36,058 nt of DNA from Akkermansiaceae bacterium (GCA_903827375.1 CAIKHZ010000251.1:1-36058); one strand, 5' to 3'; positions 26,258 to 35,398 are shown, counted from the first letter of the stretch. The notes: generated from the letters alone by a model not told the origin. Translations and numbers: made by a program.

Positions 26258-26716
26258 CTAGCGCTGATTGAAGCGTGCCATTTCGCGTTGTGCCTCGCGG
26301 AGTTCGACCTGATTTTTGAGGTCTTGGCGTTGATCAGAGTGAGTTTTGCCTTTTCCGACGCCGAGTTCTACTTTGACCCGGCGGTTTTTCCAATACATGC
26401 GCAGCAGTGGCAAGGTGCAGCCCTTGATGGTGGTGGCGGTGGCAAGCTTGAGGATTTCTCGCTTGTTGAGCAGGAGGCGCCGCGGTCGTTTGGCCGGGTG
26501 GTTGAACCACAGTCCGGCGGTTTCCCAGGGTTGGATGTCGCAGCCGTAGAGGAAGACCTGGTTGTTTTCGACGCGTGCGAAGGCGTCGGACACATTGACC
26601 TTGCCGGCACGGATGGACTTCACCTCGGTGCCCTTGAGTTCGAGGCCGGCTTCGTATTTTTCGAGAATGTGGAAATCGCGGCCTGCCTTGCGGTTGGTGG
26701 CGATATCCGCACTCAT
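26258..26716 (-). CDS. smpB: SsrA-binding protein SmpB (trans-translation)
   Basis: The product is 152 residues. SmpB binds tmRNA and brings it to stalled ribosomes, so that the nascent chain is tagged and the ribosome released. Family signatures are NRKAGRDFHILEKYEAGLEL, KGTEVKSIRAGKVNVSDAF, HPAKRPRRLLLNKREI and the basic C-terminus KTHSDQRQDLKNQ with the closing REMARFNQR. The ATG at 26716 (MSADIATNRKAG) gives the normal start. It begins 28 nt after the rpoZ-like stop and likely shares its transcript. The tmRNA gene ssrA is not seen in the window. Confidence 0.97.
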   Translation of the reverse strand: MSADIATNRKAGRDFHILEKYEAGLELKGTEVKSIRAGKVNVSDAFARVENNQVFLYGCDIQPWETAGLWFNHPAKRPRRLLLNKREILKLATATTIKGCTLPLLRMYWKNRRVKVELGVGKGKTHSDQRQDLKNQVELREAQREMARFNQR

Positions 26717-26744
26717 CGGGTTGTGGCAAGCGGTGCCGGGTGGC

Positions 26745-26948
26745 TCAAAGAGCGACCTGAGGCACAAGGCGGATTTTGCCCTCGATGATTTCGGTGAGGG
26801 CGATATCGGCTGCACCCATACTGGGGCGGGTGGGAATGAGCGGGGAGCGCCCGCTATTCAATTGTCTGACGCGCTGGGACACCAGGTTGACCAGGACCAG
26901 GGGGTCGGTGACAATTTCAGAGGCTTTTTCGACGAGCTCGGCTTTCAT
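26745..26948 (-). CDS. rpoZ: RNA polymerase omega subunit-like protein
   Basis: The product is 67 residues, the size of short omega subunits. The pattern DPLVLVNLVSQRVRQLNSG followed by ALTEIIEGKI matches the core of RpoZ (in E. coli DLVLVAARRARQM and ALREIEEGLI). Omega helps assemble the beta-prime subunit and can mediate ppGpp response. The frame is open upstream to 27173, but the omega-like part starts at the ATG at 26948 (MKAELVEKASEIV). It sits 28 nt before smpB on the same strand. The N-terminal extension differs from proteobacterial RpoZ, so the call is a motif match rather than a certain assignment. Confidence 0.8.
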   Translation of the reverse strand: MKAELVEKASEIVTDPLVLVNLVSQRVRQLNSGRSPLIPTRPSMGAADIALTEIIEGKIRLVPQVAL

Positions 26949-27126
26949 GGTTGGAGGGGAGTCCGGAGCAATGTCCGGGGGGAGGACAAAGCAGATATTT
27001 CCCAGCAATGCAAGCCCAAACTGGGAAATTGAGCGGATTTCTTTCAAGATGCCTACGACACAGGTCCACTCGGTTGTGATGGCTGAGGGCTTGCGGTGTG
27101 GCGGTCGATGCGCATAGGCTGCGGCC

Positions 27127-27942
27127 ATGCAAGCCGCAAGCCTCGTAGGAGCCGTTAGTTGGGTATTAATCATGAGCGGGATGGCGGCACCGGCGGCTCA
27201 GGGGGTGGCCCCCGCGGTCCCGTCATTGAGCGAGGCTCAGAAGGCGGCCATTGGCGGCAAAATTTGGCACAATGAATGCGCCGGCACGGTGGAGGGACTG
27301 ACGACGTGGAATGCGGGGGAGGAATTTCCGTCGTTGGGCATCGGGCATTTCATTTGGTATCCGGCAGGGAAGAAGGGGCGTTTCAATGAGACATGGCCGC
27401 AATTTGTGGCGTTTGCGAAGCAGCGGGGGCTGGCGCTGCCGGCGGTGGCGGTGGCTGCGGCCAGTCCGTGGTCCAGCAAGGCGGAATTTGAAAAGGCGTT
27501 CAAGGGGCGGCAGATGACGGGTTTGCGGACCTGGCTGGCGGCGCAGGTTGGGGTGCAGACGGAGTTCATTTTGGCGCGCTCACGTTCGGCGTTGCCACGG
27601 ATTCTCGCGGCTGCCGCGGCCGGTGATCGGGCCCGGATTGAAAGGAATTACCACAAGCTGGGCGCCTCGTCCAACGGCACTTACGCATTGATAGACTATG
27701 TGAATTTCAAGGGCGAGGGGATTTTGGCCAGTGAGCGTTACAAGGGGGAGGGCTGGGGATTGCTGCAGGTGCTGGCCGGAATGCGCGAGGTGATTGGCGG
27801 GGAAGCGGCGGCTGCCGAGTTTTCAGCCTCGGCCAAGCGGGTGCTGACGCGCCGCATCGCCAATTCGCCGCCCGAGCGCGGTGAAAAGCGCTGGCTCAAG
27901 GGTTGGTGCAACCGTTGCGATACCTATGCCAAGCCGCTGTGA
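27127..27942 (+). CDS. Exported protein of unknown function, possibly lysozyme-like
   Basis: The product is 271 residues. An N-terminal signal peptide (about 1-25, SLVGAVSWVLIMSGMAAPAA) predicts export. The most conserved-looking part is KIWHNECAGTVEGLTTWN followed by EEFPSLGIGHFIWYPAGKKG. The spacing of an early Glu and a later GIGH is reminiscent of the active-site region of GH24-type lysozymes (E...TIGYGH), but this is an inference from a short motif. The rest has a helical region with QMTGLRTWLAAQ and a C-terminus with two cysteines (WCNRCDTY). It is divergent from rpoZ and ends about 130 bp before ilvC. I do not assign a function. Confidence 0.72.
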   Translation: MQAASLVGAVSWVLIMSGMAAPAAQGVAPAVPSLSEAQKAAIGGKIWHNECAGTVEGLTTWNAGEEFPSLGIGHFIWYPAGKKGRFNETWPQFVAFAKQRGLALPAVAVAAASPWSSKAEFEKAFKGRQMTGLRTWLAAQVGVQTEFILARSRSALPRILAAAAAGDRARIERNYHKLGASSNGTYALIDYVNFKGEGILASERYKGEGWGLLQVLAGMREVIGGEAAAAEFSASAKRVLTRRIANSPPERGEKRWLKGWCNRCDTYAKPL

Positions 27943-28074
27943 TGCGGTGGCCGGGGCAGGAATAAAATTTGCAAATGGAGGCTTGACCCGGTGGGATGTT
28001 GCTGCAATGTGGCGCGCGTCATCGTCTCGGTGGCACTAACCCGACTCCCACTATTCCATCTTAATTGATTCACC

Positions 28075-29121
28075 ATGGCTGCGAAGATATACACCAACAA
28101 GGATGCCGTAATCACCCCTCTGAAGAAGAAAACCCTGGCTGTCATCGGCTTCGGGTCTCAGGGTCACGCTCACGCTCTCAACCTCAAGGATAGCGGCCTG
28201 AAAGTGATCGTCGGGCTATATAAGAAATCGAAATCTCGCGAGGTGGCCAAGCAACTCGGGTTTGAGGTGATGGACACGGCGGATGCGGTGAAAGCGGCTG
28301 ATGTGATTTTCGTGGCGACGCCGGACACGGTCATTCCGGAAGTGTATCACAAGGACATCGAGCCGAACCTCAGCAAGGGCAAGACCCTGTTGTTTTCGCA
28401 TGGTTTTGCGGTGCACTTCAAGACGATCACGCCGCCGAAAGACGTGGATGTGATTTTGGTTGCGCCGAAGGGCCCGGGCCACACGGTGCGCTCACAGTTT
28501 CTTGAAGGCAAGGGCGTGCCCGGACTCATTGCGGTCCACCAGAATGCCAGTGGCAAAGCCAAGGAAACCGCTTTGGCCTGGGCCCGCGGCATCGGCTGCA
28601 CGCGTGCCGGGGTGTACGAAACCAATTTCCGCGAGGAAACCGTCACCGACCTCTTTGGCGAGCAATGCGTGTTGTGCGGTGGCGCTTCGGCACTCGTCAA
28701 AGCCGGCTTCGAAGTGCTCGTCGAGGCAGGCTATCAGCCGGAGATGGCCTACTTCGAATGCCTCCACGAGCTCAAGCTCATCGTCGATCTCATGAATGAG
28801 GCTGGCATCGCTGGTATGCGTTTTTCAATCTCAGAAACCGCCGAGTTTGGTGATGTGACTGTGGGTCCGAAAATCATTGATGCATCAGTCAAAAAGCGCA
28901 TGGCGGCTCAGCTCAAGGTGATTGAGAGCGGCAAGTTTGCCAAAGAATGGACAGCGGAATATGCGGGTGGCAACAAGCATTTCAATGCGCTCCGCAAGAG
29001 TGAAGCCGCCCATCCAATTGAAAAAATTGGTGCCAAACTTCGCTCCACCATGAGTTGGATCAAGCAAAAGAACATCAAAAAGGGGGCCAGCCAGGCCAGC
29101 TACACTTCGTCCTCGAAGTGA
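28075..29121 (+). CDS. ilvC: Ketol-acid reductoisomerase (class I)
   Basis: The product is 348 residues, the class I (short) form. It converts acetolactate or acetohydroxybutyrate to the dihydroxy acid in isoleucine, leucine and valine synthesis, using NADPH and Mg. The N-terminal Rossmann part shows [20 protein letters not shown]; the loop after it, LYKKSKS, carries basic and serine residues that fit NADPH binding. [19 protein letters not shown] and the metal-binding [16 protein letters not shown] and [11 protein letters not shown] segments are intact. ilvB/ilvN are not nearby, so it is an isolated gene. The start [12 protein letters not shown] at 28075 has no Shine-Dalgarno. Confidence 0.97.
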   Translation: MAAKIYTNKDAVITPLKKKTLAVIGFGSQGHAHALNLKDSGLKVIVGLYKKSKSREVAKQLGFEVMDTADAVKAADVIFVATPDTVIPEVYHKDIEPNLSKGKTLLFSHGFAVHFKTITPPKDVDVILVAPKGPGHTVRSQFLEGKGVPGLIAVHQNASGKAKETALAWARGIGCTRAGVYETNFREETVTDLFGEQCVLCGGASALVKAGFEVLVEAGYQPEMAYFECLHELKLIVDLMNEAGIAGMRFSISETAEFGDVTVGPKIIDASVKKRMAAQLKVIESGKFAKEWTAEYAGGNKHFNALRKSEAAHPIEKIGAKLRSTMSWIKQKNIKKGASQASYTSSSK

Positions 29122-29179
29122 TCAACGGCATCGGGTTCGGGGCTTGCGTTTTGGGTCTGAGGTGCAGCTTGGATAGATG

Positions 29180-30334
29180 CTAGAGCCGCTCGCCGAGGGT
29201 GCCGGCGGCCCATGCGTCTAGCAACCGGGCCATGTCGGGAAACGCGGCGGAACGCCCCGAGCGGACGAAATGCCCGCTGGCACAGTTGCCGGCCAGCAGC
29301 AGAGCCGCGTCGTCGAAGCCCCGCAACGCCGCGGCCAGACAGCCAGCCCCAAAATTGTCGCCGGCTCCCGTCGAGATGAGGGGCTCGCGGCAAAACGGGC
29401 CGGGCACATAGACCGTGCCGGTGGCACTCGCGCAGGCGGCTCCGTCGTTCGGGTGGATGATCACCCGGTCCACCGCGATGTGCGAGCGCAGCAGGCCGGC
29501 GAGTTCGGCCACTGCGTCGGCGTCCATGCGTCCGTGATAGGCCAAGCCGAAGACTTCGCCCATTTGCCAAGCTTCTTTCAGGTTGAAACTCAGCATCGTG
29601 CGGCACTGCCGGGTGATCGGGCCCAAGCGGGCCAGCAGGTCTTCGCGGTCGGCCACCGGGCGTGTCTCAAATTCCGCTAAATCCATGAAAAACACCACCT
29701 TCTTTGCGGGCACAGCGAGGTCGGCTAGGCGTTGCGCCAGTTGGCTCCAGATGGTGCCGGCATGGGGCAGCTTGCCCCAGTTGACCGCGCTGATGAAGCT
29801 GGCGGCCTTGAGTTCCTCGTCGAGCGCGGCGGCACCGACACATTCCAGCAGGCGCTCCCACGTCACTTGTCCGCAGGCGGCCATGTCGCATAGCATCACC
29901 TTGCCGTCAGTGAATTCAAGACAGGTGGTGTGTGCCGGGGGGGCCAGCGTGTAGAGCCGCTTGAGCTTGCCGCCAAGAGCCTCCTGATAGATCGGCAGCA
30001 CCTCGCCGGCCCCCATCGCTCCGATGTACGTGACGTCAATTGCTCCGCCATGGATGTCGTGCATCGCCGCCGCAAAAAGCGGGCCGTTGCCCCCGAATTT
30101 GTCGCCCAAATGCCTCGCTGGATAGGACGCGGCAATGCCCGCTGCAGCGGCCACCTTGGGGCCAAACTCGGCCATCGAGGCCGGTGTCTGCAAGCGCACG
30201 AAGGTGTCAATGAAGCCGTCAAATCCGCACAGACCGGAGACTCGCGGCTGGGCGGCGGCGGCTTGGTTCTTGAATCCGGCAATCGCATCGGCGAGGGCTG
30301 TTACATCGCGAAAAATCGTGGTCGGGGTGGCCAT
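29180..30334 (-). CDS. PfkB-family carbohydrate kinase
   Basis: The product is 384 residues. The C-terminal PfkB signature STGAGDNFGAGCLAAALRG is clear, with the catalytic base Asp 326 and the anion-hole Gly-Ala-Gly before it. The N-terminal substrate region is CGFDGFIDTFVRLQ and FGGNGPLFAAAMH. The family phosphorylates sugars and nucleosides with ATP; the substrate is not readable, and the long N-terminus and CGFDGFID opening differ from ordinary ribokinase or fructokinase. It converges on ilvC with 58 bp between. The ATG at 30334 is preceded by a purine-rich stretch (AAAGAAAGAAG), one of the few possible weak ribosome-binding sites in the window. Confidence 0.88.
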   Translation of the reverse strand: MATPTTIFRDVTALADAIAGFKNQAAAAQPRVSGLCGFDGFIDTFVRLQTPASMAEFGPKVAAAAGIAASYPARHLGDKFGGNGPLFAAAMHDIHGGAIDVTYIGAMGAGEVLPIYQEALGGKLKRLYTLAPPAHTTCLEFTDGKVMLCDMAACGQVTWERLLECVGAAALDEELKAASFISAVNWGKLPHAGTIWSQLAQRLADLAVPAKKVVFFMDLAEFETRPVADREDLLARLGPITRQCRTMLSFNLKEAWQMGEVFGLAYHGRMDADAVAELAGLLRSHIAVDRVIIHPNDGAACASATGTVYVPGPFCREPLISTGAGDNFGAGCLAAALRGFDDAALLLAGNCASGHFVRSGRSAAFPDMARLLDAWAAGTLGERL

Positions 30335-30444
30335 GGTCGTGTCTTCTTTCTTTGCTTATGGTTTCCCTGTTGCAAGAGGTTGCTCAGGAACAGCCGCCAT
30401 TTCAGGACCTGCCCACTCCAAAATCAAGTCCAGAACTTCAACCC

Positions 30445-30472
30445 CTGCTGAGCTTGTCAGCAAGCCCAGCAG
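30445..30472. other. Long hairpin in the surface-protein upstream region
   Basis: CTGCTG-a-GCTTG-TCAG-CAAGC-c-CAGCAG pairs as an 11-bp stem with one mismatch and a 4-nt loop. No T-run follows on either strand, so it is not an ordinary intrinsic terminator. It lies about 110 bp upstream of the PfkB gene start and 360 bp upstream of the surface-protein start. Confidence 0.6.
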
Positions 30473-30624
30473 CTGCCCAACAGGATCTGCCGCTACAATC
30501 CATCTCGGATGCATCTCACGTCTCGGGTCCGAGGCAGCCCCTCGATCAGTATCTGTGCGGATTAAAATAAGTATTTGGCGGGATTGCGAAAAAAACTTGT
30601 TGTATTCGGATGATTTTTCTTGCG

Positions 30625-30633
30625 CCCCCCCCC
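30625..30633. repeat. Poly-C tract (9) upstream of the surface-protein gene
   Basis: Nine C lie about 200 bp before the start of the 1459-residue surface protein. In many pathogens such tracts in promoter regions vary in length and switch surface proteins on or off. Whether this tract overlaps the promoter is unknown. Confidence 0.9.
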
Positions 30634-30830
30634 GGCGAATATTTAGTACATCGATTATCGCTTGGCTTTGCCAAACCCATTGCGGCAATTCCAAGGAGCT
30701 GATCCCGGCTTTTTTCGGAATATCCAATTTGGAACAGGTATCTTCAAGTTGATGCATCATAACCATAAACCGCAAAGAACACACATATCCACAAGCATCC
30801 AAACATGCGAAACCAGACAAACCCCAAACC

Positions 30831-33800
30831 ATGAAAATCCTGAACCTTATTAAACGAACTACTGTCTCGTTGAGACACATCACCTTGGCGGCAGCGCTGG
30901 GGGCGCTGTTTATGCCTGGGCAGGCCAGTGCCCAGACAACCATTGCATCTGGCACGACCGCAACCGTCACCGATCCTAACGGTTACTTCGGAGCGGCCGG
31001 CGATCTGACGATTGATAACGACGCGACGCTGTATATTCAGTCGAGTTCGCAGGGCAATTTCACGATTGGCAATGCGCTGATCTTTGGCGGTGCAGGTGGT
31101 ACTTACCACATGCGCTTCAACGACAATGACACGGTTTACACGTTCAACGGTGCCGTTTCATCCACCGCGACGGGCGCACAGACTCTCGCCATTGAGACAG
31201 GAGCCGGTGGCAACGGAGACCGCGAGGAAGTCACCTTCGACACGGGCCTCCCGAACGTCGGCGATGCCTCTCCGCTGGGACTTCAAGTGACGTTTAACTG
31301 CCAGACGGGATCTCAGAGTTATGTCAATCTGGTGGGTCTGAGTACGTTCACTGGGCCAATCACTCTGGTGAAGGGCAATAACGTAACCAGCGGCTATCTG
31401 ACCATCGGTGGCCGCTTGAGCAACGGCGCAAATGCCGTCGGGTCCGGTTCATTGAACGGCGGTAGTTACGCGGGGAACATCGCCCTCGGGGCCGCCACGA
31501 TCCTCAACTACGACAGCTCAGCGGCGCAAACACTCTCCGGTGCGATCTCCGGCGCAGGCGTTGTGCAAACGAAAGGATCCGGCACGCTGACGCTCTCCGG
31601 CCTCAACACCTACTCCGGCAACACCATCGTCAACAGCGGCGCGCTGACCCTAGACGCCGCTGGTGGCTTGACCTGCGTGGTGGCCAATGCCACCAGCAAC
31701 AAAATCACGGGTGCCGGCATCGCCAACTTGGATGGCGCTTTGAGCATTGACACCTCGGCAGTCACCCTCGCTACGGGTTCCTGGACCTTGGTAGATGTCG
31801 CGACTCCGAACTATGGTTCCAGCTTCAGCGTGACTGGCTTCACGGGAGCGGCTGGCGTGTGGACGAAAGTCGATGGAGGCAAGACATGGACGTTTGACAC
31901 GGCCACCGGCAAGCTCAGCGTGAACGGCCCGGCATTGCTCACATCCTTCAGCATTCTTGGTTATCCCGGCGTGATTGATAACAGCGCCATGACGGTTAAA
32001 CTGTCCATTCCCGTGGGGTCCGATGTCACGAGTCTCGTGCCAACCTACCACGTGTCCACAGGCTCGGGTTCTCCGGCTTCCGATACGCCGAATAATTTCT
32101 CCAGCCCCGCGACCTACACCATCACCGATGGTGCCACCGTCAACTCCTACACCGTGACCGTGAGCTTCTTCGCCGGCTTGAATGTCAAAACCTACTTTGG
32201 CCAAGCTGGCGAGTCTTTACTAGCTCCCATTTCCAATTTGATGGGACTAACTCCGTCTGCCACAGGCGTTCAAGTGAACAATATTGAGTACCACGGCGGC
32301 ACTTGGGCAGTTCCAGGGAATCCAAGTGGCGACAACTTCGCGATCCTTTGGGACGGTTGGTTCGATGTGCTCGCCGCTGGTGGTCAAGGGGATTATACTT
32401 TTGGAACATCCAGTGATGACGGAAGCGTCATCTACATGGACTTGGATGGCAACGGCAGCTTCGCCGATGCAGGCGAATACATTGTCAATAATAACTACAA
32501 TCAGGGAGATACCGCGAGGATGGGCACGGTTACTCTCAACAGGGATTCGGTGCATATCGTCATTGGCTACTACGAAGGTGGCGGCGGCTATGACATGCGT
32601 GCCGGATGGAAAAAAGGCACCGGCTATGGCTTCGGCGACCTGGCACTTGTCAACGGCACCTCGGGTGTCTTCTTTGCCACCGACCCGCATCCGCCAGTGG
32701 CTGAGATTTTGACCTTCGGCATTGCAAAGCATAAAGGAGTCATCGACAAGACCGCGAAAACCATCTCTCTGCACGTGCCGTACGGAACGGATCTCTCAAC
32801 CTTGGCCCCGACCTTCACCCTCACATCGGGGACCTGCAACCCGGGCAACGGCTCGGCTCCTTCGCCGTCCTTCGCGATCCAAAACCCGGCCACCTACACC
32901 GTCACTGACGCGTCGGTCACCAATACCTATACGGTGACCGTTACGGTTGGTAACCCTCCGGCAGGCCCGCCGCCAGTGAGCGATTTTGCCCGCCACTTCG
33001 ACGCCTCATTGCTCGATTTGGCTGATGGCGATCTGGTGACGCAGTGGAACGACGGCAGCGTCAATGCTGACCATGCCACGGTGCCCGCCGGCCACGCCAA
33101 TCCGACCTTTGTTGCCAATGGAGGGATGGAGAACGAGCTTCCCGCCGTCCATTTCACAGCGGGTGGCGGTGGCAGTGGGGCCTTGCAATTCACCGAAGAC
33201 ACCCATATCCGGACGGTTTTCTCGGTCTTCAAAGGTGCCAGTTTCCTGCTCACTGATATCAAGTCGGGCCAGTACAACTTCCACCGCTATCAAGGCAATG
33301 ACACGGATCCCTCAGCCAACATCTGGGACGGACCAACATCCAATAACTGGGCCAGCGGCAACATCACCGGCGGCACAACCTATGTCGATGGGGTGACCAA
33401 GAATTGGGCCACCAGCCCGATGCCCACCAATGTCCATAACGGGTTCAATCTTGTCGAACTCTCGACCACCGGAGCGGTAACCGCCGACAGCTTCAATGCC
33501 GACCGCAATACTAACCACACCGGCGATCAATACCAAGCTGAAGTGCTCATTTATGATCGCGTGCTCACTGAAAACGAGCGCGTCGAAACCGAGCACTACT
33601 TGATGAGCAAGTGGTTCGGTGTCGATTACTCAGGCCAGATTGTGAGCATTGGCATCCCGGGATCCTCCTACTCGATTGACCCCGCAGCGATGACCATCGC
33701 CCTGACCGTGCCCTTCGGCACCAATCTGGCGACCCTCGCGCCAACGGTCACCGTGACGTCCGGCACCTGCTCGCCCGCCAGCGGAACAGCTCCCTCACCG

Positions 33801-35210
33801 TCCTTCGACGTTCAAAACCCGACGATCTACACCGTCACCGATGCCGCCAAAGCGATCACAAACGCATACACAGTGACGGTTTCCGTCACTCCTGCGGCCA
33901 CCGGTACTGCCATGACGCATGTAGCAGCAGCGGGTGGTGGTTATGCGTGGGCGACTGACTCCACGGGCTTGAATCTGGAATTGGTCGTGCCTAGCACCGC
34001 CACACTGAGCGCGGTAGCTGCCACCTTCACGCTGTCGCCGTTTGCCACTTGCAGCCCACCCTCTGGTACGGTCCGCGATTTCACCAGCCCGCAGACCTAT
34101 ACGGTTACCGCGCAGGATGGGTCCACGCAGACCTATTCGTTGACGTTGGTCAAAATCTCCACCGTTTCCACAGGCTACCAGGAATTGGTGCTCGCCAGTG
34201 CTCCGGTGTCCTATTGGCCGCTCAACGAAGCCACCGGTGCCACCACGGCTCTGGATATTGCCAGTGGCCTCAACAACATCACCTACGGCGGGACTTATAC
34301 CTTGGGTTCAGCTGGCCTGCGGTCTGACGGCAATCCGTCGGTCTTCTTCAACGGCGGCGGAAGCACGAGAGCTCCAATTAGCGCAAGCCTCAACCCGACC
34401 CAATTCTCGGTCGAGTGCTGGGTCAAGCCCACGGACTCAACCGTTCAATACCTTGTGGCTCTCCAGGATCGCACCACTGGTTCACGGACCGGTTATGCCA
34501 TCTGGAAGAACAATGGCGGCGGTCCGGGCTTCGGGATGCAATGGACGAGTTCAGGTACCAACAATCCGATTATCAATGCAGTATCTGCAGCTGTGGCAGG
34601 CAGTTCCTATCATGTTGTCGGCACCTACGATGGAACCACGTTCAAACTCTATGTGAACGGCGTTCTGGAGAACTCTGCTGACTCCACTTATGTGCCAGCA
34701 AGTCCCACACAACCCGGATTCACCATCGGCACGCGCAACGGTAGCACTGGCGCGCCTTCCTACATTCAGGACGTGGCGCTCTACAGTCGCGCTCTCACCC
34801 CCACGGAAATCCTCAGCCATTACCACAATGCTCCACCGACGCTGAGCTATGCCGACTGGGCCACCGCCCACGGCATTGGCGGCCAAGTTGCCAGCGGCGA
34901 CACTGACCACGATGGCATGAGCAACTTCCAAGAGTATGCGTTCGGCCTCAACCCAACCAGCGGCTCGTCGGTCAATCCGATCAGCGTGCCGTTCAACAAG
35001 GCGACTGGCACGTTCTCCTACACCCGCACCGTCAACACCGGTCTAACCTACACGGTTTGGCACTCTGCGGACTTGGTGACATGGACCTCGACGGGTGCGA
35101 CCCAAGGGACGCCCGTTGCCAGCGGTGGTGATGTCGAGACGGTTCCTGTGACACTCGACGCCAGTCTGTTGAGCGCTGCAAAACTGTTTGTCCGGGTGCA
35201 AGCCCAATGA
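30831..35210 (+). CDS. Giant exported surface protein with autotransporter-beta, PA14-like and LamG domains
   Basis: The product is 1459 residues, with a signal peptide at about 1-34 (ending GQASAQ). Parts in order: a beta-helical region with an autotransporter-associated beta-strand repeat near 240-275 (GSGTLTLSGLNTYSGNTIVN); an Ig-like module at 370-446; a PA14-like region around 450-620 (YTFGTSSDDGSVIYMDLDGN); an Ig-like module at 623-706; a LamG-like region about 715-930 (FARHFDASLLDLADGDLV); modules at 935-1022 and 1027-1111; a LamG domain about 1117-1325 (SYWPLNEATGA, FSVECWVKPTDS); and a tail with a thrombospondin-3-like Ca motif (DTDHDGMSNFQEYAFGLNP). It lacks a PEP-CTERM tail, so it is not a substrate of the exosortase here. 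Likely role: adhesion or polysaccharide binding at the cell surface. The four Ig-like modules resemble each other, suggesting internal duplication. Confidence 0.88.
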   Translation: MKILNLIKRTTVSLRHITLAAALGALFMPGQASAQTTIASGTTATVTDPNGYFGAAGDLTIDNDATLYIQSSSQGNFTIGNALIFGGAGGTYHMRFNDNDTVYTFNGAVSSTATGAQTLAIETGAGGNGDREEVTFDTGLPNVGDASPLGLQVTFNCQTGSQSYVNLVGLSTFTGPITLVKGNNVTSGYLTIGGRLSNGANAVGSGSLNGGSYAGNIALGAATILNYDSSAAQTLSGAISGAGVVQTKGSGTLTLSGLNTYSGNTIVNSGALTLDAAGGLTCVVANATSNKITGAGIANLDGALSIDTSAVTLATGSWTLVDVATPNYGSSFSVTGFTGAAGVWTKVDGGKTWTFDTATGKLSVNGPALLTSFSILGYPGVIDNSAMTVKLSIPVGSDVTSLVPTYHVSTGSGSPASDTPNNFSSPATYTITDGATVNSYTVTVSFFAGLNVKTYFGQAGESLLAPISNLMGLTPSATGVQVNNIEYHGGTWAVPGNPSGDNFAILWDGWFDVLAAGGQGDYTFGTSSDDGSVIYMDLDGNGSFADAGEYIVNNNYNQGDTARMGTVTLNRDSVHIVIGYYEGGGGYDMRAGWKKGTGYGFGDLALVNGTSGVFFATDPHPPVAEILTFGIAKHKGVIDKTAKTISLHVPYGTDLSTLAPTFTLTSGTCNPGNGSAPSPSFAIQNPATYTVTDASVTNTYTVTVTVGNPPAGPPPVSDFARHFDASLLDLADGDLVTQWNDGSVNADHATVPAGHANPTFVANGGMENELPAVHFTAGGGGSGALQFTEDTHIRTVFSVFKGASFLLTDIKSGQYNFHRYQGNDTDPSANIWDGPTSNNWASGNITGGTTYVDGVTKNWATSPMPTNVHNGFNLVELSTTGAVTADSFNADRNTNHTGDQYQAEVLIYDRVLTENERVETEHYLMSKWFGVDYSGQIVSIGIPGSSYSIDPAAMTIALTVPFGTNLATLAPTVTVTSGTCSPASGTAPSPSFDVQNPTIYTVTDAAKAITNAYTVTVSVTPAATGTAMTHVAAAGGGYAWATDSTGLNLELVVPSTATLSAVAATFTLSPFATCSPPSGTVRDFTSPQTYTVTAQDGSTQTYSLTLVKISTVSTGYQELVLASAPVSYWPLNEATGATTALDIASGLNNITYGGTYTLGSAGLRSDGNPSVFFNGGGSTRAPISASLNPTQFSVECWVKPTDSTVQYLVALQDRTTGSRTGYAIWKNNGGGPGFGMQWTSSGTNNPIINAVSAAVAGSSYHVVGTYDGTTFKLYVNGVLENSADSTYVPASPTQPGFTIGTRNGSTGAPSYIQDVALYSRALTPTEILSHYHNAPPTLSYADWATAHGIGGQVASGDTDHDGMSNFQEYAFGLNPTSGSSVNPISVPFNKATGTFSYTRTVNTGLTYTVWHSADLVTWTSTGATQGTPVASGGDVETVPVTLDASLLSAAKLFVRVQAQ

Positions 35211-35284
35211 TGATTTGAAGGCACGGGCGTCTCGTTCGTCCGTGTTTCCAAAAACCAAAAACAAAAACAAACCCAAAAAAGCGC

Positions 35285-35313
35285 AAGGCCGGGAGTGCCA
35301 CACTCCCGGCCTT
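35285..35313. terminator. Strong hairpin downstream of the surface-protein gene
   Basis: A perfect 13-bp stem, AAGGCCGGGAGTG against CACTCCCGGCCTT, with a 3-nt loop starts 75 bp after the stop of the surface-protein gene. On the plus strand the following bases (GTCGTTGTC) are only mildly T-rich. On the minus strand the hairpin is followed by TTTTTT about 4 nt on, so it fits an intrinsic terminator best in that direction. It could act in both directions. Confidence 0.75.
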
Positions 35314-35353
35314 GTCGTTGTCAGCCGATGGGGCAACACCGATGGGGTCAGTC

Positions 35354-35398
35354 CTCGCATGGTAACATTTGAGCTTGCTCGGCCTCGTGGTGCTTTTG
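35354..35398. repeat. Copy B of the 45-bp dispersed repeat
   Basis: The matching partner of 51-95, in direct orientation and starting CTCGCATGGTAACATTTGAG. It lies in the intergenic stretch between the surface-protein terminator and prmC. Confidence 0.75.

Larger units (their letters stand above)
30335..30830. other. 496-bp intergenic region ahead of the giant surface protein
   Basis: No convincing gene was found here. It holds a strong hairpin (30445-30472), a run of nine C (30625-30633) and an A/C-rich, apparently unstructured leader (about 30754-30830) just before the surface-protein ATG. Overlapping ORFs exist on both strands (30352-30570 plus; 30356-30970 minus), but neither shows a recognisable family and the minus one runs into the surface-protein gene. 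Confidence 0.6.

Noticed and set aside
27983-28011. Possible sigma-70 promoter for ilvC (TTGACC, 17 bp, AATGTG)
   Set aside because: The -35 box is good but the -10 box matches only two of six consensus bases.
30356-30970. 204-codon minus-strand ORF in the surface-protein upstream region
   Set aside because: It overlaps the start and signal peptide of the surface-protein gene and matches no family I recognise. A short real fragment inside it cannot be excluded.
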